A DNA stretch of 64,000 nt from Pseudoscleropodium purum (lineage: Eukaryota > Streptophyta > Bryopsida > Hypnales > Brachytheciaceae), in NCBI GenBank assembly GCA_963969395.1, contig OZ017797.1:33852001-33916000 (forward strand), written 5' to 3'. The notes below the pieces were generated by a model that saw nothing but the letters and a program-made list of their open reading frames with translations, was not told the DNA's origin and did no database searches. The position numbers and the translations under genes were made by a program. Shown one piece after another: positions 1 through 12,429 of the stretch (position 1 is its first letter; every line of letters begins with the position of its first letter).

Positions 1-1090
1 TTGGTGGAAACACAATGTCATGCAAGATAGAATGGAATCGCCTCAATGGTCTTTTGTTGGATTGGCCTTGCTATCACCTGAGGCATGGTCCTTTCTATCT
101 TCGCCATGAATCCTTGCCACACAAAAAATCCACCCTAATTCTGAACATATTAGATTCTAAATCGGACTACACCTTTGGATTCTTCATTTGAAGCCCTCCA
201 ATTTAGTAGTTGGCAATTTTGCAAGATTCATTTTTCATTTTTTATTATTGAATTTGGCAATTGGCTCAAGGATAGATTATGTTGTTAGGACCATTTGGGG
301 GTTAAATAATGCTAAGGCCCCAAAACATCCAATGAGTGACTTGACTATTCGCTCTAGAAACAAAGAATGCACCAATTGGTCTGCTAATCAAAGCATTTTG
401 GCAATTACCTTGGTCATAAGGGACATGCATTCCATAAAGTGTAGGATACATCATGGTCCATTCATTGAACTCAGCCATGTGACTCCTACTATAGCTATGA
501 ACTCAAATAGCAACCTATTGCGTTTCACTGAGAAATTATAACTAAATGCAGACTAGTCCTAAAATAATGAATTTATTTGCATTCACAGTGGAATTCATTG
601 TTCTTTCACAGAAAATTTACTGGAAATTGTTTCACTGTGCCTGTCTGGACCTCTTTCAATACTCCCAATCGCTGACAACTTCCGCAGTAGTGGACTGTCA
701 GGTACACTGTATGAATAAACTATGAAATTTTAAAGAGCTAATTATAGGTATATTGGTAAATAGGAGTCGATTTGCATCACGTTTCCACACGGTATTCCGA
801 TATCATAGGCAGAGTTGCCGAAAAAGGATTCAAAATCTTACTCCTGGTACTGTAGATGATCTATAACCAACATGAGTTATGATATCGAGGGGGCGAACAT
901 CCTCAAAATCAATGTATTCAGTCATCATGAGTTACATATCGTAGGTGTGGTTACCTGAGGTTGTCATTATCAAAATAACACCCAGGTAACTACTGCAAAT
1001 AATAAAATTTCTCATAATTTCCAAAGTATATGGTTTGGTGCATTGACTACGATTTACTTGGTGCCTGTACTAAAAATGACTCGCCATTAC
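1..1090. other. Intergenic DNA, 3' flank of the glycyl-tRNA synthetase gene
   Basis: No coding region is recognisable. The open frame around 188-541 begins with TTG, resembles no family I know and is probably chance. The part next to 1091 should contain the 3' UTR and polyadenylation region of the minus-strand synthetase gene. A short piece near 804-820 (cataggcagagttgcc) resembles the terminal repeat of the hairpin element at 44228-44388, so a relic of that family may lie here. Confidence 0.5.
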
Positions 1091-4000
1091 CTATGAATCA
1101 GCCTCAGCTTCTACAACGGTAACTAGTTTGTACTTGGCTGTCACGCCATCCCACACTAGTGAGCCATTGGCAAGATCACGAACAACGTCAACAACTTCAT
1201 CATCTGGAACCCTAACTTGCTGTTTCGAATCTCTTTCTCGTACAGTGACACCTTCATCAAAATCAACTGTGATGGCAAATGGAATACCAACCTCATCTGT
1301 CCTCGCATATCTTTTACCAATAGATCTGCCTGTAATGTCCAGCTTGTTGGAGACGCCTGCCCTAGTGAGACCACTGGACATTTTCCTGGATTTGACGTTG
1401 AGAACCTCTCGCTGCATAAGGGGGAAGACTGTGCACTTGATAGGCGCTACTATGGGAGGGAACCGGAAGACACTGGTGACTTGCTCCCCTGGCACTGCGG
1501 GTCGTGTGTAGAAGCAGTGCTCATACAGGCAATACATGATACGACCAATACCAAATGAGGGCTCAATCACGGAAGGCGTGAAGTTTCGACCGTGCGTCTT
1601 CTCAACACTTTCTGAAATTGCAACCATTTCCTTGGTGAGCTCAAACTCTTGACCTGTAGTACAGACCTTGTAGGTCACCTTCTCCTTCTCCTCAAGTTCG
1701 GCTTGAAGAGCCAACGCCTCTTCCCTAGTCATAGCCTGAGGCATTTACATGTTAGTCTCTGACATACATCTGATAAACTCACTCTGAAGAGTGAGCACAA
1801 TCACAGTTTTGTGACATACATTGTAAAAACTGAGATTTCACAAAGTCCAGTCTAAGAATCAGGTATTGACTCCGCCGGCAATTGCGTTCATCTAAATGCA
1901 AACAGGCCATAGCTGAAATATGAGGATAGATTCACTAACCTCTAAAGATTCTGAGAGAATTTTCTGGTCCTTTCGAAACTGCTTGCCCAACACCTTCTTG
2001 TTCGGTTCGATTTTTAGTTTCTGTATACACAAGGTGGGAATTTGTTAACAGTCGTGATGCATGTGAGTGGCATATCCAGACAGAAAGGCGAATCATACTC
2101 CACGAGCAAGTGCAGAGAGCTACTTTTTAAGAAAAATGACTGCATGTTGATTCAATGAAATCATAAGCAGTGAAAGAACATGATGTCACACGTACCAAAA
2201 CGTCTTTCGGTTCAGCATATGATTCATATGCAGTGAGTTCTTGACCACTCTTTGCCTGCGGCAAAACAGAAAGCAGATATTGCATGTGAGGATGCAAAGT
2301 ACAACTGCGGTTAGTTTGGCATGCATCTGCAAAAACAAGTATGAAGACGGTACAACGAGATGAAACAATGAGCACTTCAGCGGGGATTCAATTAAACACT
2401 AACCGTGTGTGCTTTAAGATCGTACGCCGATCGATCAGCACAACCGACACACTCAAACCAGCCATATGAGCACTCGATTTCTGCGTCCCAACAATCTTGA
2501 GCGTAGTGAGCCATCTCGTTTTGAAGATGTTGACGGAATCTCAGGCGATTCTTGTTGATGCCCAGCTTGGTCAAGAATAAATAAGTCCTTGCAATGAAGT
2601 AACCCAAAGTTTCATTGTCCACAATACCCTATACCCAAACCAATTCTTTCCGTGAGAACAATTATCTTAGGAAACACGCCGTACAACGGCTAGTCACAAA
2701 CGTCTCCGTCCCAAATAGAAACATTTCCTTTCACATGTGGCTTTCCATATAATCATGATCGAAATTCCCAGTACAGAGTAATTCTAGCAGTAATGAAGAT
2801 TGAAAAATCATATTCTACAACCTTAGAATGACACTATTTATATCACAATTATACTAGACATAAGAAATTCGTTCTCTGGAATGATAAACCACAACATGGT
2901 ACTAATGCTTAGAACACATGTCTCGTTCTTGTTCTCATTGGAAACGAGAACTTTCTACATTCTTTAACGATTGCATAGTCTCTCAACTGAGAATAGAAGC
3001 AGTAAGAAGATTGAACGGCTAAAACAACCACAACAAGCTAGTTGGGTTGTCCGCTGTAAGGACCAACGCCCAAACTACTTTGAACAACCCACTGACAGTA
3101 GCAGATGATTGTCGTTACAGAATTGAATATGCTCAAAACTTGTCAAAAAGTTAGGAAGTATCACCTTAGCCACAGCATCACCAATGCGCATTTTGACATG
3201 GCCCTTCAAATCTGCCTGCTCGGCTCTGGGAAACAAATACATCTCTAAATCTTCTACATTCTTAAACTTGGGGTGCGACTTGTCATCTGGATTGACAAAA
3301 TGTTCAATTTCTGCCATGGTAAACTCTCTCACCCGCATTGGGCCTTGCCGGGGGGCAATCTGTTTCACTCACATGCGATAAGGGTAAGAAAGATGTACGC
3401 TACAGCACTCTGAGAATTTCCTCGCGCTCTATTACTTGAAATATGTTCTGAGTTAAACCCAATTAAACCCTAAACAGATGAAGGCCTTCGTCAATGCACT
3501 AAATAAAAACACTTCAAAAGCCTATATTTTGAAATGAATCCAAAGTTTCCTTAAACTTTAGAAGCCAAACAAGTATTCGCACTGAAAATACAATCTCAAG
3601 GCTGAAACACACAGTACCTCATTGCGGTACGCTGAACCAATCTGAGCAGCTGCGAACGGCAGTCGGTTACCACTCTCGTAATAAAGATCCCTAAAGTTGA
3701 CAAAAATGCCTTGAGCTGTCTCCGGTCTCATGTAACTGTTGATCAACAAGCCCCACGAACTCCAATTTAAGGTAAATGACCCAATTCCACCCGGCACCTA
3801 AAACCACTCACTTATAATTTTCACTCATGTCGTTCAAGAAGCAACCTTGAACCAATGAAACCTGCCACATGCTAAGATTCCATTTGTAAAAAAGTGCCTT
3901 GATTTTAACTCTCATTCAAGGCTAGGTAGGATTCATATTTGCGGAGTTCTCCTTACGAAAACAGCAATGACGCACAATTGAGCTTGAAATTTTCACAAAG

Positions 4001-4682
4001 ACGAGATTAGGTTACAGTGAGGCCCATACCCTTGCAGTGTGCCAGTGGGACCAATTTGCGTGGCGAACATGAGATTGAAAGGATAAGGATCGGAGAGTTC
4101 GTTCCCCGTCTCCGGAGACTTAATGCCATACGCTTTAATCTTCGCGCCCAACTCCGAACCCGAGAATTCATCCAAACCCGCCAGGTCCTTTCGCATCTCC
4201 TTCTTCTTCTCCGGACTCAACGGCTCCTTCTTCTTCTCCGCCGCTTTCTTCTTCTTTTCGCTCGCAAACGTCTCGGCTGCCACGGGCGCCGCTGTCTTTA
4301 AGTTATCGTCATCGTCCAGGGCTTTCGTCAGAAAATCTTTCAGCAAATGGTCCGCGCGGAAACACGAGCCCAGCTTCTCATCCTTTACCATGAGGTCTGT
4401 GAACTTGTCCACATGGCCGGAGGCTTTGAGCACGACCTCGGGGGTGACACAAGGGCAACGAATCTCCCACATGTCCTCCTCCATCACGAAGTGCTGGCGC
4501 CAGAGGTTGAGCACGTTCGTCTCGACCTGGCAGCCCCAGGGGCCATAGTCGTAGAAACCGGCCACGCCACCGTAGATCTTGTAGCTGGGGATGTAGAATA
4601 AGCGCCGCTCCAAAGTGTTTTTCACGGCAATCTTGAAAGCTTCCTGCGCTTCCCTGCTCGTTGGAACATCCTCGGTCGACAT
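1091..4682 (-). CDS. Glycyl-tRNA synthetase (class II), seven exons
   Basis: The enzyme charges tRNA-Gly with glycine using ATP, in the cytosol and possibly in mitochondria. Exons in coding order are 4682-4030, 3735-3618, 3359-3165, 2628-2404, 2255-2196, 2020-1940 and 1735-1091. All introns are GT-AG and the frame stays open for 1,977 nt (658 residues). Visible signatures are the N-terminal catalytic block with [27 protein letters not shown], split as LERRLFYIP and YDYGPWG, then the [14 protein letters not shown] element near residue 88 and [11 protein letters not shown]. Class II motif 2 (YRNE-IAPRQG, about residues 254-263) is cut by an intron, and motif 3 is GIGR (506-509). The anticodon-binding domain ends with [23 protein letters not shown] at 4682 is the only in-frame ATG at the 5' end. 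The N-terminal WHEP domain seen in Arabidopsis and animal homologues is absent, and a Lys/Glu-rich insert lies at about residues 122-165. Confidence 0.96.
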
Positions 4683-4775
4683 GGCGTCAAGCCTCACTCC
4701 GAAACCCTGCAACGAAAACACCGAAAATCGCAACTCTGAAACTGCGAGCAGAAGTGAATAGCGAAGGGAAACTTT

Positions 4776-4788
4776 AAACCCTAAACCC
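4776..4788 (+). promoter_or_regulatory. Telo-box upstream of the glycyl-tRNA synthetase start
   Basis: AAACCCTAAACCC, a perfect plant telo-box, lies about 95 bp upstream of the ATG at 4682. Telo-boxes are known to be enriched near the start sites of plant genes for the translation apparatus, so the position suits the gene. Function is inferred from sequence and location only. Confidence 0.55.
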
Positions 4789-4799
4789 CACCTGGACAA

Positions 4800-7700
4800 T
4801 CCCGTCCCAACGTGCCGTGTCCTCCAACTCTGCTTTGCAATCTAAATGCCTTGCAAGCTCAATGCCTTGGGGCCAACTCCATGAGGAGCACATATTTTTC
4901 CAGAAGAATGCCCAAAGTCAAGTGGAATTATAATTTTTTTTATTAAAATTATAATTTCTGTGAATTTCTGAAGTGGTCTTAAAATTATAAAACTATTCAT
5001 AATTCATAGAGTGGAATCATGAATGTCCTACAAACAACCTATAATCACCTTTTCATATATTCAATGGTACTAAAATATTTGCCATTAAAAGATTGACACA
5101 TTTCCCTTTGTTGGCATTAATGCACTAATTTCGCCCCAAAATGAACAATTTGCATGAGTTTTCTGGTGGAATAGGGGTCAAAAGTAGGATGACGGAATTA
5201 GGTAGTTGGAAGAAACAAACTTGTCTACCTTAATGCCACTCCTTAGGCCATTTGTTGGAAATGTTGGTGAAGTCTCCAATTCATTTTTCTTCTTCCAAAT
5301 GAACAGCAAATGAAAGGAATATTTTACATGCATTTTGGTCAATTCATTTTTAAGAAAAAGAAGACACATTATAGGTGGTCAAATTGAAGCAAAAAAATAC
5401 ATTGCACCTATAGGAGAGACTTGGCACAAAATGATTTTAATAATAGAGACCAAAAATTTAGAAGGATCATTTTCAAAAATATTATTGTGTGAGGCAAAAG
5501 AAATCTCGAAGAAACTTTATTTTTTCAAGCATCTACTAGAGCTTATTTTAAAATTTTAATTGAATATTTTAATAAAGTTGTGCCAATTTAGTCCTTCACA
5601 AACAATAGTTTTTAATTGTTGGTCCTAGTGGGGGCTATTCACTTTTATTTGGATGCTAAGTAATGTAGCTTTGCTAATTCCCTAAATATTTGCAATGATA
5701 ATCCAATAACAAGATATAATGAATGAATCTTTTGTCATATACTTAAATTATGTATTTGTGTTCATTGAATTCAAACCAATTTCCAACATTCTCAAATCCA
5801 ATTTCCACACAATGTTGTGATATTATAAATTAAGTGTAGTTTTTATGACATTAATCCCTAAAATGACCAAGAAGCGCATATTGGATATATATATATTGAA
5901 CAAATGGATGAAACCCCATTGTATTAAAAACATATTGGATATTTTTATTTTTGAATAGGCCATTGAAAAGCCAATTATATATAGGAGAATATATGTCAAG
6001 TTTCTAACTTCTAGTACACTAATTTGTGCCCAATTTGAACAAAAAGTTCAAGAATAATGAGATGAAATGTGTTTTCAATCCAAACTCAAGTCATGAAAAA
6101 AAATATTTCCTTTTAATTAATATTTTTAATCCATCTATAAAATCATACAGTTAATTCTTTGAAATATATTTAATACATCAAAATTTCAAAGTGAAAAAAT
6201 TCCTTTATTGTAAGATATTCATCTTAAAACTTTGCAAGAGTTTTTTCTCATCACTTTGCAATTACATGTTTCATCTTTCAATTCTTTTAGCAAAATATAT
6301 TTTTCTTAGAATTTGTTCACATTGATGAATTCCTCTCAAATTTAGTAGAAAATCTAGGAAAAAAATTCAAGAAAATAAAATTGAATACAAAAAGATTTTC
6401 TTCTTGCCCAATTTGTTAAAATTGAAAAAAAAGACTAAATTGAATATAAATTAAACTTTGTAACGATTCATCCAAATTCTATGAAAATTGTCTTGCATTC
6501 AAGACAATCCTTGTGTGCATCTATATACAAAATTCCAACTTTCAGATTGAAAAATTGAGATAGCAATTACATGCCAAAAACCGATTAAAGCCCAACTATC
6601 AAAATTAGTCATTTATTGAAGGATTGAGTTATAATAAAGCAAAATTGAAAAATAAAAATAGGAATTGGAATTGGATTAGGTTCGATTTGGATGTCTCTTG
6701 TTTAGCAAGCCTTTTTCAAAACTCTCTACTAAACAACTCAAGAATGATTATGAAAATTTGTTTCCTATATGGTGTTGGTATATTTGTAATTCTTGATCTA
6801 CATCATAACTTGGGATCTATAGTTCTAAATATGAATTAATGTTCTCTAAATTTGATCTTTAAAGGTGAAAAAGAAATTTCAGCATTTTTTATTCAACCCC
6901 CCTCCCACTGACACAATTAAAGGTTGACTACCTAGAATTACTTGTGTACTATTTTTTGAATATATTGTTCCATGAGATTGATTGATAAATAACCTTTTAA
7001 AAATCAACTCCAACCTACATAGTCAAACATATTTTCAATTTGACCTTTTGAATAAATAATATGAAATTTGTGGTCAAGTTCAACAAACTTTATTTGATAA
7101 TTGATAAAAGTTGGCAAATATATTTGGACATATGCCTAAAATCAAAAAAATTATTATTTCTGTATAATTTTAAAAAATAACAATATTTTTAATGATCTAG
7201 AATTTATATTTAAAATTTTTTTTGCTAACCTTGGCTACCAAGATTAGTATACAAGTTTCAAGCTTGTCAAGACATAGCTACTAAAGTTAATTCAATTAAT
7301 GTGCAATAAAATAATCACACTGCCTTGCATTGAGTTTGGAATTATGCAAATTTCTAAGGTACATTAGGACAAGTCCATTAAAACAAGTCCATTAGGACAA
7401 AAAATTTAGAGTTATGTAAATTTGAAAGGTACACTAGGATAAAAAAATCAAAGAATGATGGGCAATTTTGGGCAACATACTAGTATGCTACACCCATCAT
7501 CTACTTCTAAATGTTTCTAAGGATTTTTCATAAGTGATGTTCAATTTCACCAATAAAGTGCCAGAATTGAATTTCTATAGCTAGATTTTGAAAAGTACTT
7601 GTATCTTAAGCCAATCAAAAATTACTTATATTAAATTGATATCAAAGATGCAAAAGACACTTAAATTATGCTAATCTCTCTAGCAAATTCTTGGTAAAAA

Positions 7701-9384
7701 TTATTTACTTATTCCATGTTACACCTTCATGTTAGACAGTATTGTAAAATGTACACCCAATTTTTTAGAAAAAATCCAGCACCTACTTGATACAAGCTTA
7801 AGTAGTCTGCTCTAAAAGCAACCATTTAAGGTTGGTCCACCATTTTCACAGGTTTCTATAGATGGGAAGATTTTTACATCATTTTTCAAACAAAGAAAAA
7901 TAAATGTGGCATGTAAGACAAGTGATTTCACATTTTTTGCAACGTTATTGAATTGAGTTACTTATAAATTTTCAAAGATTTTTGTCATAGGCACCTATTT
8001 ATGACAAGAGGTCTCCTAGAATCCTTTCCCTTTTAACTTGTAAAGAGATATGAGGAAACCATGGAGAATGATTGGTTCTTGCAATAAATAACACATCATT
8101 TCTATGAACTCAAAAATTAAAGGAGTCAATTTAAGGATGATCCCATATCCATTTTAGAGCTAATAATAATGTTGATTTGAAGATGACAATTACTTTTAGA
8201 ATATACTATCTAGTGAAAAGATACAAACATCATGTTTTTATTAATCCCCCCCACTTTCAATTTTCAAAAATCACAGACCATTGAGTTGCCCATAGTAAAA
8301 AATTTGAAACCAATCCTTAAACTATAGATTTAGGTTATGGATATGGGATACAAATACAAATGTGAGATATGAATATGAATACAAGTATGGGTATGAATAC
8401 AAATACATATGATGTACACTAATACATAATGCAAATATTGATATGGAAGAATATAATTCCCATATCAATTGCAGATTCTATTTTCACTCTGGAATTACAA
8501 ATAGGATAGGTGGATGGGTGGACTTAGGTTGGATTTAGGTTAGGATTTGGTTGGGGTTTGGATTGGGAATTTTTTTTAAATTATCTTCCAATAGAGGTTA
8601 GTGATAATAAAATCAAAAAATCCATTAAATTAAATTCATTGTTTAAAAACATGCATCTCACTATCCACTCAAAAGACAACCCTCCTATGATACCTTACCG
8701 TATCTGTTGCCATGATATATTGCAATCATAAATACTACTCTTACAACATTTCTATTAGAATTCAAAGTTGGAAAACACCACCTCATTTATAATTAGTGAT
8801 TTAATATGAATTTAAATTAGAATCAAGGTTTGAATGGGATTAGGAAGTCATTATCAATTTATATATCAAACCTACATTATGAACCAAAATGGTCCAATGG
8901 ATGACTTCATCATTCATTATAGAATTGAAGAATTTTTGTAACTATCTTGGTCATAGGGAGCAATGTCTTCACAAGCTTTACCACTCATTGTCAAAGAGTC
9001 CCATTTGGATTTAGAAACATCATTGCTTTTGAAGTATTATAGATCTAAATGTCACTAAGTCATAAAGATCTTAACAATTCAATCTTGTAGTGAACATGTT
9101 GTAGAAGATGTGAATCAAATTTGGAGTCATTTGACCACAAAGATTGCAAGATTATAGTGTTTTAGTGTTGAAAAAAGATGCTGAAATTTTTTTAGCAACA
9201 CACTTGAAGGTGAAATTCAATTTCCAGACCTACTCAAATGAAAAACTTGAGACTATAAAGTGATTCAAAACCAACATACAAACACATTTATGAAAAAAAT
9301 ATCATTCAATTGACTCAATGTATTTGCAAAATGGCTTGCAAATGTCAAAAAATAGGCAAGAAAAGTTATAAAAGACACATATGA
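4800..9384. other. AT-rich intergenic DNA
   Basis: I see no gene. The stretch is AT-rich with poly-A/T runs. At about 7336-7372 and 7408-7444 there is a short imperfect direct repeat (aattatgcaaatttctaagg versus agttatgtaaatttgaaagg). At 8335-8420 a degenerate TATGAATACAAA-like repeat occurs, followed at 8505-8570 by a G/T-rich run of GGTTGGATTTAGG-type words that vaguely resembles telomere-like sequence. None of the small open frames resembles a protein family. Confidence 0.5.
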
Positions 9385-9835
9385 GGCCAAACCTCCTTCC
9401 ACTAAAATGCTTCTCAATTACTCATAACTTCTTGGATTGATATGAAATTTTAGCCACATAGACTAGATTAATATGCACAACCTTTCCAAGAAATTGATTG
9501 GAAATAGACATTGTATGGGATAGAAATAAGTTGCCAAAATTCACTATAATCCAAATTTTATGACTAAAACCAAACTGGAAGGGGAACATAATTCAACAAA
9601 TTTCTGTTGAAAACACATTGGATGAAGGAGATAAAAACTCCCATACATGCAACCATCAAATGCACTTTCGTGGACTCACAATGAACTTGTGAATTTCAAT
9701 TGGCTTTCACTTAATTAGGACATCTTCGATCAATTTGAAAATCTCACCACAAACTAGAAGAGAGCACAAATTTCTCAACAAGTTCTATTGAATTCACACA
9801 TGGGATGCAAAAGTTACACCACTTAGAATTGAACA
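9385..9835 (-). repeat. Diverged ~180-bp tandem repeat, minus orientation
   Basis: Read on the minus strand this block matches the array at the right end of the window. For example 9746-9820 (caaactagaagagag, tttctcaacaagtt, gatgcaaaagttacac) is the reverse complement of 63370-63450. Likewise 9395-9510 (catcaatccaagaa, agcattttagt, acaatgtctatttcc) matches 63750-63870 in reverse. At least two and probably three units are present. This is a dispersed satellite-like family of roughly nucleosome length. Confidence 0.65.
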
Positions 9836-10706
9836 TCAAACTCTTAGTCTCATTCGGCGATAACGGGTTAACCCGAGAGATCCATAACAAGTTTCTTGAG
9901 TATGAAGAATAAAAATAACTCATTAACTGTGAAGGATGTTATACATAACATTGGATTCAATGCTTTCAATGCTTATTGAACTGTGTACACTTACCAAATC
10001 TTCAAATATATTGTTGTTGTTTATCTATCTTCCCCTGGCTTATACATATTCTGTACAGGAATTTGTGCATTTTTCATAATTTAACTGTTATGAACACTAT
10101 GAAGAACCTCCACTTTCTCAGATCACAGAGAATTGTCACAATAACAATAGTGAAATAATTTCATATCCTGCACCAATTGTGTTTCACTCATTTCTCCAAT
10201 TTGGTACATACACATTTTTCACTGAATTCTGCATGATCCTACATCTGCTAATCATTCCACAATCAAGAAGCACCTATGGACTACTACCAGATAAGGATTT
10301 CAAACAGCAGCACTGGTACCATAGTAAGCATGGGGACAACATTACGGGGAAACAATTTCGAAGCTCCTCTTGCAATGAAATCCCTTTTCAATTGTCTCAA
10401 AACAAAATAAAATAAAACTGTGAATCATTACATTTTTTCTTTCTGACCACCAATAATGTCTTAAATAACCGTACATAAAGAAAATTCTCAAAACTGCGAA
10501 TCCAATCAGTCTAAATATATGCAACGTCCATTGGTCCAACATGGATCATCCTTATACAATCCTCTACATCAGAATACCTAAGAGAGTATACGGCACAAAA
10601 TCAAAATACAATTGCATCATAAACTATAAAAAGACACCACTGCTCCACTGAAAATAAAAATAATGCTCAATCAAACGATATCACTCGATATCCGGAAACT
10701 CCAGAT

Positions 10707-11730
10707 CAACTCATACCAAAAACGGCATACATAATCAACGCAACGCACACAAAAAGGAAAGCACAAGTATCAAAGAAATACACAAGTAATAAGCATTAAC
10801 AGCCATCGTCCACGGGTCATAGTAAACAATATCCTATCCACTGCCCGAACGGCTAATCTACCTACACACAAAAAAGGACCCACAAACATCAAGAGGACCA
10901 GCTCCAACCTGTCCCTCCGCCAAACAGAAGACTACACCCTACAGGAAACGAGAACTCCGAAACCCATCGAGGATAACTAGTCACACAAACGCCGCGCTCA
11001 ACACAGCGGGACTTGCCAGGCATTGGGATCAACCACAGAAAAAAAACATCTAAAAACCGTGGATTTTGATCAGATCCTTCTTCACAATTCCAGCCTGCAC
11101 ACAGAAAACGAAAACAAAAATACAAATCAATTCATAGAAAACCGAAAGAAAAAAAAGACTGACAATGTCCAGATCCAACTCCAACACGCAAGAAAAACAA
11201 AAACCCAATACTCTCAGACAATCTGCACGGAAAAAAGCCAACGAGGAAACAAATTCAAAGATAGTACGGAGGAATTGAACAATCAACAAAACGAACATGA
11301 CGAACTCGACCGCCGATCCTCATCCACAAAAAGGATCAGCAAAGCGAGGTCCAACTACGCACCTGAACCAGAAAGGTAGAAACATTCTTCCGCTGGTCAC
11401 CCTGAAGCTGGATGACCTGACCCAACTCAGGGTCCTGCACCACCACGCCGTTGCAACAAAACTCCTTCTTCAGATCCTTCAGAATCTTGTTGTAGTTGTA
11501 CTCCTTCTTCAACCCTTGAACGGTCGTCAAGCTCTTCCGGCCATTCCGCTGCTGCACTCGAACATGCACATAGCCGCTTCCTTTCGAGCCTACCCCGCTG
11601 TCCTCAACATTCGCTTCCGCGAATGGGTCTGCACATCGAAGCAACAGCCGTCAACACACAACCGGACACTCACATGACCACATACATCCAAAAGAAGTTC
11701 TATTCCCACATCATCACCAAATCAGAAACA
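10707..11730. repeat. Identical tract shared with the right arm (left copy)
   Basis: By direct reading, this 1,024-bp stretch is the exact reverse complement of 27382-28405. Both edges are sharp. On one side intron 1 diverges immediately (GATGTTGTTTCTG against GATGCTGTTTCTG, with indels beyond). On the other side the 3' flank changes straight after GGTATGAGTTG. The tract covers the end of intron 1, exon 2, intron 2, exon 3 and about 340 bp of 3' sequence. Confidence 0.85.
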
Positions 11731-11966
11731 ACATCGAAGAAGCTATATCGTCCAGAAGAACAACCCTATTATCAACACCCACAAACATAATCGTACACAT
11801 ACAACTGACAACTTAATAAAACAATAACGCAAAGCGCAAGATCAAGCATCATCCCCAACACATATACTTCACCCCAAAACTCTTGAAACCATGATTAAAG
11901 ATGAAAACATAGAAAGGAAAGCGCACCGAAAGAGGCCGGAATCTCCGTGTCCGACAACTCCAACAT
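11050..11966 (-). CDS. Translation initiation factor eIF1 (SUI1), left copy
   Basis: eIF1 binds the 40S subunit near the P site and enforces accurate AUG selection during scanning. Exons in coding order are 11966-11927, 11628-11363 and 11094-11050; all introns are GT-AG and the product is 116 residues. It starts MLELSDTEIPASF, continues DPFAEANVEDSG, and carries the conserved SUI1 core with RNGRKSLTTVQGL, ILKDLKKEFCCNG, QLQGDQRKNV and the C-terminal IKIHGF. The length matches plant eIF1 (about 113 residues). The protein is identical to the right-arm copy at 27087-28062. Presence of the same introns in both copies shows DNA-level duplication rather than retroposition. I see no sign of decay. 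Confidence 0.96.
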
Positions 11967-12035
11967 GAACCCCGACGTGCCGGACTGCTTCTGCCCCGGA
12001 TCTGTAATTTTGGCGAGCGTGGCGGACGCGGGCGG

Positions 12036-12043
12036 AACCCTAA
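12036..12043 (+). promoter_or_regulatory. Telo-box half-site upstream of left eIF1
   Basis: AACCCTAA lies 70 bp upstream of the ATG at 11966 and is conserved at the same distance in the other copy (27010-27017, reverse orientation). It fits the telo-box motif typical of plant translation genes. Functional role is inferred. Confidence 0.45.
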
Positions 12044-12324
12044 TCCAAGACAAGCGGCAAGCACACCTCGAAACGGGAAAACAAGAGACGCAAAATCGGA
12101 TGCTGCAAGAAATGGAAGATGTGCAGAGTCGGCGTTACAGAGAATTCCGGGGAGCGCAAGGCCGGCAAGCGATCTGCGAGAAGCGGCGAAGCGGCGAAGC
12201 GCGCGACACGGAAAACACAAGCGAGAGTGCAGGAGAAAGAGGGTAGTTTATGGGGCTGCGCGAACCCTTTTGATGTGGGGACTCTTTCGGGCCGTGACGG
12301 GCCGGGCGATGGACGGAACCCGGC

Positions 12325-12346
12325 GCGTCTGGAACCGGTGACGTGG
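12325..12346 (-). promoter_or_regulatory. ACGT-core (bZIP-type) site in the left eIF1 promoter
   Basis: On the minus strand CCACGTCACCGGTTCCAGAC is shared with 26717-26736 upstream of the other copy, within otherwise diverged promoter sequence. The CCACGTCA word is a standard plant bZIP recognition core. Conservation between arms suggests that both promoters keep the same control, but this is inference. Confidence 0.45.
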
Positions 12347-12429
12347 CGAGGAGGTCATGATCGATCACTTTGTAATTTAGTCATTCCACAAGTTATGACT
12401 TACCAAGAGCGGACTTCCACTTGGAGTTG

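Noticed and set aside
188..541. 117-codon open frame at the left edge
   Set aside because: It starts at TTG, has no recognisable motif and lies in AT-rich DNA. A faint resemblance to 8880-9000 was too weak to call a repeat.
11023..11677. Long open frames on the plus strand opposite the left eIF1 gene, and their mirror images at 27435-28089
   Set aside because: They are antisense or intronic shadows of eIF1; their exact duplication only reflects the identical tract.
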